This document shows positions 11,601 through 19,824 of a DNA stretch of 64,000 nt, piece by piece. Position 1 is the first letter of the stretch, and every line of letters begins with the position of its first letter. Position numbers and translations under genes: made by a program. Below the pieces are notes generated by a model. The model did no database searches and had not been told where the DNA came from. It saw only the letters and a list, made by a program, of their open reading frames with translations. Source of the stretch: Acanthamoeba castellanii str. Neff (Eukaryota > Discosea > Longamoebia > Acanthamoebidae); NCBI RefSeq assembly GCF_000313135.1, contig NW_004457618.1:492782-556781 (forward strand). The letters are read 5' to 3'.

Positions 11601-11987
11601 ATGGTATTCTTCAGAATCTGACTCGCCACGCTGGTGCAATCTGACGCAGCCAGCTGTTCGAGGGTGACCTGGAAAACAATGCGTGAGGATCGAGCAGCCC
11701 GTTAACACCATGGTGGTGGACGTACCTCGTCCAGCGCAGAGACCACCCTGGCTGCTGGCGTTGTTACGTCAGCAGCAGGGGATTCATCTGCGGGTGGTGT
11801 GGGCTGAGTGGATGGTGGTATGGTGGGCTTGCTTCTCTTTGGCGTAGAGGCAGTAGTCGGCCTCGCCAAAGATTTTCTTTTGTTATCTGTGGGCGCCTGG
11901 AGGGTGGGGGCGTTAGTACATATAGCAGTTTAGTCCGCAAGACCTCACCTTTAGAAATGGCGTGTGGAATGGCCTCCTCTTCGACAT
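8649..11987 (-). CDS. Element-encoded 817-residue protein of unknown function
   Basis: Fifteen exons give one open frame: 11949-11987, 11726-11896, 11558-11668, 11148-11501, 10836-11092, 10765-10778, 10425-10670, 10058-10363, 9981-9997, 9800-9866, 9632-9741, 9358-9580, 9176-9304, 9031-9117 and 8649-8971. The N terminus is basic and Pro/Thr-rich (MSKRRPF, TPKRSKPTIPP). The middle is globular, with a single CPSCG motif near residue 450 and a GKEHIHARVSFCTNSF block. A later region has GYDHRDGTLDIPLLL, EYFPDIPHHELLEQV and SKAEELVKFFGGTIY. The C-terminal ~150 residues are acidic and repetitive. I do not recognise the family. Position and co-orientation with the endonuclease suggest it takes part in mobilisation (end binding, strand transfer or replication), but that is inference. 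The 14-bp and 17-bp exons are the least certain. Confidence 0.7.
8766..8870 (-). repeat. Two tandem ~51-bp coding repeats in the element gene
   Basis: Two adjacent, almost identical 51-bp units containing CGCCTTCCGAAAGAAAGC encode two copies of a 17-residue acidic/hydrophobic unit (LLDGILD.FLSEGDTR). They lie in the C-terminal tail of the 817-residue protein. Confidence 0.85.
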
Positions 11988-12091
11988 CTTCCGCCTCTAC
12001 AAAGAACGAAGAAGAACTGGCAAAAGCCGAAAAGGTATTTACAAATAATTTTCTTCCAGATTATTGTGAAAAAGGTGAGTTTCTTTGTATT

Positions 12092-13182
12092 TTAGAGGCG
12101 CTTTAGGGCGGACATCTGTTTCTTCCTTTCGTCGTACTTCTGCCGCCAAACCGATCCACGCTTCATATACTCCGTGTCGCGTAAGTGAGCAGCCAACAGG
12201 TTGCGTTGGGGCACCTTCTGGCCAAAGTCGAGGAACGGGCCGATGGTGTCGATGTAGGACAGCATGTTCGACCTGTTCCCCCAGAAGATCGAGTTCTGAC
12301 CGACGCGACCGCCCCACGGGAACTTCTCGTTGATCTGGTGAAGAAGCGGAATGCACCCGGCTTGGCAGATCTTGATGTTACGAAGAGAGAAGCTGCCCTC
12401 GGCGATCGTTAGCCCGGCGACATAGGCCGCGGTCACGCGCTCCCACTGATGGTCCTCGTGGTTTCGGTCACGTTGACCACGCAGCCGGGCCTTGTACTCG
12501 TCGGTGGTCGGCCTCCTCCGATCTGAGCGTAGGAACTCCTCAGCCGTCCTGAGCTCGGCGTACTTGATGACGGAGTTGGCGAGGAGGACCTGGAGCAGCG
12601 GGTGGTCGGGCGACGCGACGGTGAAGTTGAGGGAGTATAGATTCCTCAGCGGTGGCTTCTGCTTGCTCTTGCGGATAACTCCAACCGACCAGCGCTGGAC
12701 AATCCATTCGAGCTCCGGCGCCTCTCCGGCCGCGCAAGCCTGCGTGAAGTCGATCCGTATCGCGCCTAAATGGAGGGGAGCATAAGTGAATAGACCACTC
12801 CATAGGGGGTACTACGCCGGAAATATGTACCTCGCACACCCAAACTTCCGATGTGGACAATGACTGAGCCATCACCGTCGAAGAAGCCGGCGATCTTTTG
12901 CTTGTCGTGCTCGGTGGGTTCGACACGTGCATGTTGCTCGAAGTACTCCTCGATAACCTCGCTTGTAAGACGTCGAGCCCGCTTATGATTGATGTTGAGC
13001 GTAGTGCGTGTGAGGAGGAGGGACGCATGACCGTTCTGGACGATCCAGGCCTTGATCTGATCGTCCGTGGGGCGGGGTCCGAGGTCTGGAAGGGGATCGT
13101 CCTGGAAGCAGGGAGCTCCTTCGCGGCGGCGGATCTGTCTATACTGGCGGACATGCGGTTGGATGTGGAAGCGACAGTCCAT
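12092..13182 (-). CDS. Two-motif LAGLIDADG homing-endonuclease-like protein
   Basis: Exons 12831-13182 and 12092-12765 (intron 12766-12830, GT-AG) give 341 residues. Motif 1 reads KIAGFFDGDGSV at about residue 96 and motif 2 reads YVAGLTIAEGSF at about residue 235. These are the two LAGLIDADG helices of a single-chain, pseudo-symmetric enzyme. Both carry the final acidic residue (Asp, Glu) that binds metal for DNA cleavage, so activity is plausible. An ~95-residue N-terminal extension rich in Arg/His precedes the core. Such enzymes cut long sites and leave 4-nt 3' overhangs. They usually live in organellar or viral introns and inteins; a spliced nuclear copy between inverted repeats is unusual. 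Nothing in the sequence suggests a maturase or intein. The start is the first ATG, 139 bp inside the right repeat. Confidence 0.88.
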
Positions 13183-13320
13183 GGTGCCGCTGTGGTCGGT
13201 GGTGTTGGGTAAAACGTTAATATTATACTGATTTGTTTTATATTAACAATAACGTAGGCAAATGCATAAAGCCAATAATAATCGCAGGTGTAGGCAGAAT
13301 AGAACCAGTGTATCGTGGGC

Positions 13321-13406
13321 TAATGCGTAGCGTGGGTGAGAGCGTAGAGGGCATGTAGGCGAAACCGTAAGGGGTGTGTAGGCGAAACCGTAACGCGTAT
13401 ATACTA
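13321..13406 (-). repeat. Right terminal inverted repeat
   Basis: This 86-base end is the inverted copy of the left end without the 32-base left-only segment. Its outer 58 bases match exactly. It contains two copies of the TTACGGTTTCGCCTAC motif. Confidence 0.93.
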
Positions 13407-13410
13407 GTAT
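13407..13410. repeat. Target-site duplication GTAT, right copy
   Basis: This directly follows the element end CGCGTATATACTA and matches the four bases at 8510-8513. Confidence 0.9.
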
Positions 13411-14176
13411 GGGCTCGCCCACTACGGCCGTGAGCGGCACGGCGTAGGGAGCCGCGAGGAATCTGCGCCGCGGGCGATACAGGCAACCACGTCAGCAAGA
13501 GAGGCGCTCGAGAGATGCATTATTGGAACAGACACGCGTACCGGCCCATGAAGCGCACGACGGCCACCCGGAACCGCTTCGACACCCACATGCGCCATCG
13601 CATGCCCCACGAGTAGGTCTACAATATAGACCGAGAGGTAAATGACGTCAGCAGCCAAAAAAGGGGTTTATTGTTTATTTGATTTTGGAGGTTTGTGAGC
13701 GTAGGTACCTTGTAGAGGGAGGTCTCACCAAATACGTAGATAGGCACGAGGTGGGCGCCCTCTTCCATGGCGAGCCGAACGAAGCCCTTACGCGACTTCA
13801 GATGAATGTTTTCCTTGCCGTACTCGGTCCTGATCTGCTCGGCCTCGCCTACGCCACCATCATCATCATCCACAGAGCAACACTCATTGACAACTCATCT
13901 GCGCGATCAATTGTTGCAACCGTACCACCGGGGTACACAAGCACGGACAAGTGGTGGCGAAGCACGTTGGCGGCCACCGGCTTCGAGGCGTCGACACACG
14001 ACGTCCACAGCCACAAGTCGCGAATGAACGGAATCTGAAGGAAACGAGAAGAAGAGAAATGTCAGTCCACTGGGAACCGGCATACGCCCGAGCATTCCTC
14101 AGAGCACCTTGAATGCGGAGGAGGCCACCAAGTCGCGGGTCTCGATGCCCGGGAACTGTTTGTTCCACCTACGTTG

Positions 14177-14252
14177 TAGTTTGTTTGTTTGTTGTTTGTT
14201 GTTTGTTGTTTGTTGTTTGTTGTTTGTTGTTTGTTGTTTGTTGTTTGTTGTT
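14177..14252. repeat. GTTTGTT simple repeat in an acyltransferase intron
   Basis: About 75 bases of TGTTTGT/TTG repeats lie entirely within the intron 14169-14306. Confidence 0.9.
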
Positions 14253-15107
14253 GTTAGGGGTCAAGCGAATGATAACGGGCGACAGGCGTTTGGTGTACGC
14301 GCGTACCGATCCTGCTTGTTGAAGCAGAAGATGGCGCGATTGAGTGCCAACGTCCCGTGTGGATGAACCGCAAGCACATATCTGATTGGTTGGTTGCGTG
14401 TTAACAAGCCACCACTATTGACTTTTTCGAATCGTGATCGATTGCAAGGAGAACGAGCAGTACACATTGGACGGGTCAAGCTCGGCAGTCTTGACGACGC
14501 TGCACGGGAAGTAGTCGAACAGGTACCTGAACACCGCGTGGTCATGGAACCAACGCCAGGGCTTGCCTGCGAGGGAGCAAAAGAAACTGAATAAATTTCT
14601 GATTATTTAATTTTGAGAGAATTTAAAATTATCGAATTTAAAATTATAGGTAATTTATTAATTGAGCCTAAAGTTCGGGGGATTGGTGGCGCGTACCCAG
14701 CCTGCGCTCGGAGCCGTCAAAGGAGAGGTAGAGATAGGCGGTGATGAGACCCACGCCTAGCCACCACCATGGGGTGAACAGGAGCCACACGGGCAGGCCC
14801 ACAAGCACCAGCGGACCCACCACGTAGCACCCGTTCAGGAGTGTCAGCGCCACCGCGTCCCTCACCCACCCACGCCCCGACATATTTGCGTAAAAAAAAA
14901 GAAATGTCCAGGTAAAATGCTGGAGAAAAAGAAAATCATGTGCGGTCCTGACCACAGAATTTGCCCTGGCTTCGATGAAAAGGCCTTCTAGGACCAGAGA
15001 CAGCGGTGGGCTTCCTTGAAGTGGACCTCCTCAAATACTCGCATGTGGTGCCCTGTCAAGTCATTCCAACAAACAACCAACCAGTACTTCCAACAGCAAA
15101 CAGAAGA

Positions 15108-15650
15108 ATGTCGATCGTGTCCGGAACCGGAGCTGTCCATCTCACCGACGACGTGCGCTCGGCTGTCGTCGCCGTCAGCAAGCGCTACAACTTCACCACC
15201 ACCTCCGCCAGCGACAACTCGTCGCTCTTCGTGCCCTTCTGCACCCTCAAGTTCGTCGACGGCAAGCCCTGCCTCACCATCGACACCGTCTCTGCCACCA
15301 CGCCAGTCTCTTCTTCATCATCGGACTCCGGCAGCGAGGTGGCGGCGGCGACGTGGGAGAGCCTGGTGGCGAGCCTGCCGCGCGACCAGTGCCGCATGGC
15401 CGTGGCGCAGGTGCCGTGGCGCGCCCACGCCGATGGCGTCGTGCGGTCGCGCCTGGTGTTCATCCTGTGGGCGCCCGAGGCCACGTCGACCAAGGAGCGC
15501 ATGGTGGCGAGCATGTTCGCCAAGGGCGCCAAGGGCCTCATCGACCAGTGGGGCGCCGGCATGAGCCTGCCCATCCAGGCCGCCGGCGTCGATGACCTCG
15601 CCCTCGAGGACGTCGAGGACAAGATCCGCGCTAAGGCCACCGTCAAGTAG
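15108..15650 (+). CDS. ADF/cofilin-like actin-binding protein, copy 1
   Basis: A single exon encodes 180 residues. The ADF-homology core is visible in its second half: a DQCRMAVAQVPW strand, then RLVFILWAPEATSTKERM, which matches the WAPDSAPIKSKM actin-binding helix of cofilins, and a following AKGAKGLID helix. A Ser-rich insertion (SSSSSDSGSE) around residue 70 makes it longer than the ~140 residues of ordinary cofilin. ADF/cofilins sever and depolymerise actin filaments. A near-identical inverted copy lies at 53605-54153, and the ~70 bp around GTGGGCTTCCTTGAAGT upstream is conserved too. It is divergent from the acyltransferase gene (224 bp between starts). Confidence 0.8.
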   Translation: MSIVSGTGAVHLTDDVRSAVVAVSKRYNFTTTSASDNSSLFVPFCTLKFVDGKPCLTIDTVSATTPVSSSSSDSGSEVAAATWESLVASLPRDQCRMAVAQVPWRAHADGVVRSRLVFILWAPEATSTKERMVASMFAKGAKGLIDQWGAGMSLPIQAAGVDDLALEDVEDKIRAKATVK

Positions 15651-15759
15651 AACCAGAAGATCAAAGAGAAGGAGACATTAGATAGCGATGAACATGTGCG
15701 CAAGGTGACGTGAACTGTAAATAGATGATTTTACAACATATTTTGTTCCGTTCCTCGTG

Positions 15760-16038
15760 CTATTTTCCAGGCAGTGAGCGCTTGTGCGGTTCTTGTTCGG
15801 TGTCCTCGTCAGTGCGCAGTACGAATCGTACTCCGCAGTCGGGCTCCGTGCGCCAGGTCTCGTCGAGGGTGTATCCTGCTGGCGCCCGCTTCAGGCCCAT
15901 ATCCCACGCCAAGGCCACCACGCTTTCCACCCACGCCGGATCTGTGCAAACGGTTGGGGTACAGCTTCCGGCCTTGCGCGGTGCCGGATCATCTCCTGGC
16001 GGGACGAACCTCACCCCTCGAGGGACTTCGTTGGCCAT
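15760..16038 (-). CDS. Possible small protein, 92 residues
   Basis: An uninterrupted minus-strand frame from ATG to TAG with coding-like composition lies between two plus-strand genes. It has a Pro/Arg-rich start (PRGVRFVPPGDDP) and an alternating charged/hydrophobic middle (WVESVVALAWDMG). No domain is recognised. It could equally be the last exon of a longer gene or a chance frame in GC-rich DNA. Confidence 0.35.
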   Translation of the reverse strand: MANEVPRGVRFVPPGDDPAPRKAGSCTPTVCTDPAWVESVVALAWDMGLKRAPAGYTLDETWRTEPDCGVRFVLRTDEDTEQEPHKRSLPGK

Positions 16039-16163
16039 CTGGTTCCAAAGATGGCAAGATGGAGTGGCTGTTGTTTGTTGGAAAATTGTTCTTGGAAAAT
16101 ATGAGTCACGATAGTAGAAAATGAAGAAGGGCAAAGGCAACAAGGAAAGATCACAAGAAGAAC

Positions 16164-19100
16164 ATGGACGAACCTTGCGGTGCAGAGGCGGGAGGGGTGG
16201 ATTTACCCCTTGTTGAGCGGCTGCTTCAAGAAGCACTGCCGTATGCGCATCGAGTGGTGAATATGTACTTGGTGGGGTCGCGCGCCTACGGCCTCGCTGG
16301 TCCCGACTCGGACTACGACGTGACCGTGGTCATAGAGAGCGCGTACGATCTCGTCGGGCTGCAGTTCCTCTCCTTCTACGACGGCAATCTCAATCTCAAC
16401 ATCTTTCACCTGGCCTACTTTCGCAAGCTCATCCAACAAAACGTTGTCTGGATCCTCACGGTACACCTTCCTTCACGAAGGCCTCTTTATTTCTATTTAA
16501 TGATAAATCGATCGTTATTTTATTTTATTTTATTTTATTTTTATTTATTTCTCTTGTGTAGGTGCTCTACTTGCCGCGAGAGTTCGTGTGGAAGGAGGAG
16601 GTGCGAGTGCCGTTTGAGCTCAGGAAGGTCGACCTCAGGCGCGCCGTGACGCTGGATGCGGACCACCACCTCTCCAAGGCCAAGCGCCTCTGGGTTCGTG
16701 AAGGTAGTCATCTTCACCACCACCATCGCCATCATCACTGGCCTCATGCGCGGTAGTGGCTGTGGTGACAAGCTTTGTAAAGTGGACTACACAACTGAGT
16801 TGCCGTCGTAGGTGACATACGGCGAGGCAAAAAGAACATCCTACACGGATTGCGGACGCTCCACTACGCACTGCAGCTCCTGCGACATGGGGCCATCATC
16901 GACCTGCAGGAGGTCAACCACCATTGGCCTGAGGTGCGAGATCTTGGTGGCTTCTTCTTATCGGCAGCTTGCTTACAAGTGTGTTATGTCTCCTCTCTCT
17001 CTCTCTCTCTCTTTTGTATTTACAGATCGACGCGGACCCCTCGACCGACTGGGCACACTACCAGAAGCGGTACCTGCCGCTGTACCAACGACTCAAGAAG
17101 GAGGTGACGGCCCTCACCGAGCCCAAGCCGATTCCTCCCGCCGCATTCACCGAGGAGCGACCCCTCACGCTCGCCTACGTCGAACGCTATGGCCTGAGCG
17201 CACCCTCTACGGTACTTCCCCACATTCACACATCGAATTGCGCAATGATGTTCGTGCGCGTGTGCGGTGGTGCGTGTGCGGTGGTGTGTGCGTGCCAAGC
17301 TACTAATGCGATATTGTTGATATTTTCAGGAGCTGGACATATTCATCAAGAGGGACAGCAAGTACCCCGAGCTGGTCCTGCTCCATCCCGACAAGTTGTG
17401 CTCGCCCTATTCCAACCCGGTGGTGAGGGAATGCTCCTCGGGTCTGCTGGTCGAGTTGACCAAGCCCACCGCGCAAGCCAACCAAGACAAAAGCGAAAGC
17501 GAAATCGAAAAGAACGAAAGAGAAAGCGAGAGCGAGGAGATCAGGCGGCTCGTGTGCCTCCCCTACCCGAAGGTGTACGAACTCGGGCACGCCAACGCCG
17601 AGCAGATCTGCGACTGGTCGGGCGCCAAGGTGTTCAGGATCGAGATCACCGACAACGCGCGAGTCGTCTCGCTCTACCACTATGCCGACGAATGGCGCAT
17701 CTGCTCGTCGGAGTCGAGCGACTGCTCGGATCGGATCTGCCGAGTGCGGGTCAAGCACGGCTCCGCCGAGGAGCCGAGGAGAGAAGGAGGCGATGATGAA
17801 GAGGAAGAAGAGGATCGATACTACCTCAACTTCCCCAGCACGACACACTACAACCCGTGGAACTTCTTCGAGGAGAAGCTGACCAAGCCCCGTCAAGCCT
17901 TCGCCGCATTCACCACGGCCACGTCAACAGGTGAGCTCTTGCTTTTCTCCTCTCTTCCTTTTGTTTTCTTTTATTTGCCTTTGGTTAATTACGAAACATA
18001 TTGGAAAGCGACTGGGCAGGGACCCCAGCATGGAGACAAAAATGAAGACGGGGCACAAGAAGACCTTGGCGAAGGAATGATCAACAAAACGTTTGGCGAC
18101 TTCTTTTGGGACATCTGGCAGGAAAGGGACTACCGATTCCCCGAAGACACCAGCCTCTGCTACTGCTTCATGACCGCAGTGCCAGCGATACAGATCTTCA
18201 CACACCTCACCCCACCAGGTACCTGTGTTTCCCATCACCAGTCGTTTATTTTAGTGGGAAATAAACCATTCAAAAGCATCAACGCTGACGGCGCGAGCAG
18301 ATCCCGCCTCGGCCGGACAGGCGTGGCTGAGCGGTGTGCGCGATATGAAGACGCTGCGCCAATTGGCTCCGGAGGAGGTGCGAGCCATCGCCCATGCGCG
18401 CGGCTGGGAGACCATTTGTACGTTGATCCATCGACCCGCTCCCCGGACCACCAGAGAGTCTGCGCAGAGATATTCACACATATGTATGCACATATATAGT
18501 TGATCGCCCATGGACGGAGCCTCCAGCTGCTGAGCGCCTGGAGTGTGTCACGGCGCAGACAACGGCAACAATCGATGACACACCTGATGCCCCCTCGGCC
18601 TCTTCGTCATCGTCGTCGCCGCAGTTTCCGTTCCCATGGCCACCCGTGGCGCCGTCATCCGAGCCGCTGGACCGCATTCTGCAGCGGTAAAAGAGCCCTC
18701 TCTCACGCCACACACACACACGCACGCACACACACACACACACACACAACAAGCGCATACATGCTTTGTTGGCGCAACAGTGTTGTTATTTGACCACATG
18801 CCTCCCTCCTCTCAGAGCCTGCAGAGAACTCGACCCTGTCAAGTGCGCCGGTTTCCTGGTCGTCGACGACCGAATGCGAAGGTGCGTGCGTGGCTTTGAT
18901 TTAGTCGCTCCTGCCAACAGCTCATTGATTTCTTATTGGGTGCACACGCGACACATAAAAGGGTGAAGGTGGTCTCGCCTCAATACTCGGCGCTCTCGCG
19001 GCTGAGCTGGTGGTCGGGCGACGAGGCCGCCCTGCGTCTCCTGCTTCTCGAGGTGGTGCGCGCCAACGATCACGACTCCTTCATCCGCCGCTACCCCCAA

Positions 19101-19539
19101 TGGTACGTTAACAGCCCGTACGCGCACGCACACGCACACGCTTCGATCTAAGCCTCTTCAGCGCCGATCTGATCGGCAACCAACAGGGAGGCCACCTACC
19201 GCCAGGTCCGCCAGCAGTTCCACGCCCTGCTCTCCCTGCTCGAACAGGTGTACAGCCCCCTGATCTCCCGACCCAGGTACTGCAGCCTGCAGCTTTGTTT
19301 GGCGTGCGCGGTCGTGTGCGGTTGTGTGGCCACAATGGAAAGTGTTAGCCGAGGAGCCGACCTGAACCGCAATGAGCAGAGAGGAGTTTCTGGCGGCTGC
19401 GCAGAACGGCAAATTGAGGAAGGTGCTCTTCAAGATGGCGCGGAAGAGCGTGTGCGATGTGCGGGACTATCTGAACGACGTGGCGCCCAAGAAGCTCGCC
19501 GCTTGGATGCGCCTCGCGACGGTCACCCACCGGCCGTAG
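16164..19539 (+). CDS. Fused nucleotidyltransferase and RNA-ligase-like protein
   Basis: Twelve exons give 772 residues: 16164-16460, 16562-16703, 16812-16933, 17026-17211, 17330-17930, 18009-18218, 18301-18417, 18500-18686, 18816-18881, 18962-19102, 19187-19276 and 19380-19539. The N-terminal third is a DNA-polymerase-beta-type nucleotidyltransferase with GSRAYGLAGPDSDYDVTVV (GS motif plus DxD) and a helical companion domain. From about residue 290 the protein resembles T4 Rnl1-like RNA ligases: KVYELGHANAEQICDWS, a Ser-Leu-Tyr strand and W.ICSSE, then FPEDTSLCYCF, GVRDMKTL, AGFLVVDD and RVKVVSPQYSALSRLSWW. The ligase motif I (KxDG) appears replaced by ITDN, so ligation may be lost. A Glu/Asp-rich insert lies near 17770-17820. 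RNA repair or modification is a guess from the domain pair. The 17931-18008 intron is optional because its frame stays open. Confidence 0.75.
18716..18749. repeat. CA-rich intronic microsatellite
   Basis: An (AC)n tract interrupted by G lies inside an intron of the nucleotidyltransferase/ligase-like gene. Confidence 0.8.
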
Positions 19540-19824
19540 CGAGAACCCTCCTCGTATTTGATCAAAATAAACACTGCCAAGGCACCTCTCAGCCCACCTG
19601 CACAACACAGGGGGTATGATTCACAGGGATATCAAGCACACCAACATCCTTGCTACAAGACGTCCTCAGGGGGTATGTTTCCTGTTGCTGTGGCTACTGC
19701 TGGCACAGCCTATGCCATGCAATGTGTTGTGCTACAAGTAGTGGCCGGCTCTACACAAAGAAAGGGCAGAGAAAAAGAAAAGAAACTGCGAAGAAATGAG
19801 CGCTTCCGGTCGGTCTGCGAAGGC
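19540..19824. other. Intergenic region between convergent genes
   Basis: 285 bases between two stop codons. A repeated CAGGGGGTATG-like pair (near 19608 and 19667) is visible, but no gene or clear terminator is. Confidence 0.5.

Larger units (their letters stand above)
8514..13406 (-). mobile_element. 4.9-kb TIR element carrying LAGLIDADG and orphan genes
   Basis: The element is bounded by inverted repeats (8514-8631 and 13321-13406) and a 4-bp GTAT duplication, and sits inside an acyltransferase exon. It carries two spliced genes on the minus strand: a two-motif LAGLIDADG protein (12092-13182), then an 817-residue unknown protein (8649-11987). No DDE transposase, reverse transcriptase, integrase or polymerase signature was recognised. 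A GTAT duplication excludes the TTAA-specific groups piggyBac and Kolobok; other 4-bp duplicators such as Sola would have to be excluded by a protein search. The near-identical TIRs and intact reading frames suggest recent insertion. Confidence 0.9.
8298..14883 (-). pseudogene. DGAT2-family acyltransferase gene split by a mobile element
   Basis: Exons on the minus strand are 14697-14883, 14464-14566, 14307-14381, 14108-14168, 13926-14034, 13709-13848, 13542-13618, a split exon (13411-13462 plus 8499-8513) and 8298-8447. Without the insertion they give about 322 residues. Family features are present: two N-terminal membrane helices, the VHPHG active-site block, PFIRDLWLW, YPGGEAEQ, KSRKGFVRLAMEEG with LVPIYVFGE, AVVGEPI, and a C-terminal block with ALHERYVAAL.ALFEKHK. 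DGAT2-type enzymes acylate mono- or diacylglycerol at the ER to make storage lipid. The element at 8514-13406 interrupts the codons between Ile and Pro of GEPI-PVTK. Read-through would add about 50 foreign residues and lose the last ~56. Splicing across the element might rescue the frame, so calling it a pseudogene is provisional. Confidence 0.85.

Noticed and set aside
8514..13406. Interpretation of the insert as two host genes between displaced acyltransferase exons
   Set aside because: The exact inverted ends, GTAT duplication and restoration of the acyltransferase codons on removal show an insertion.
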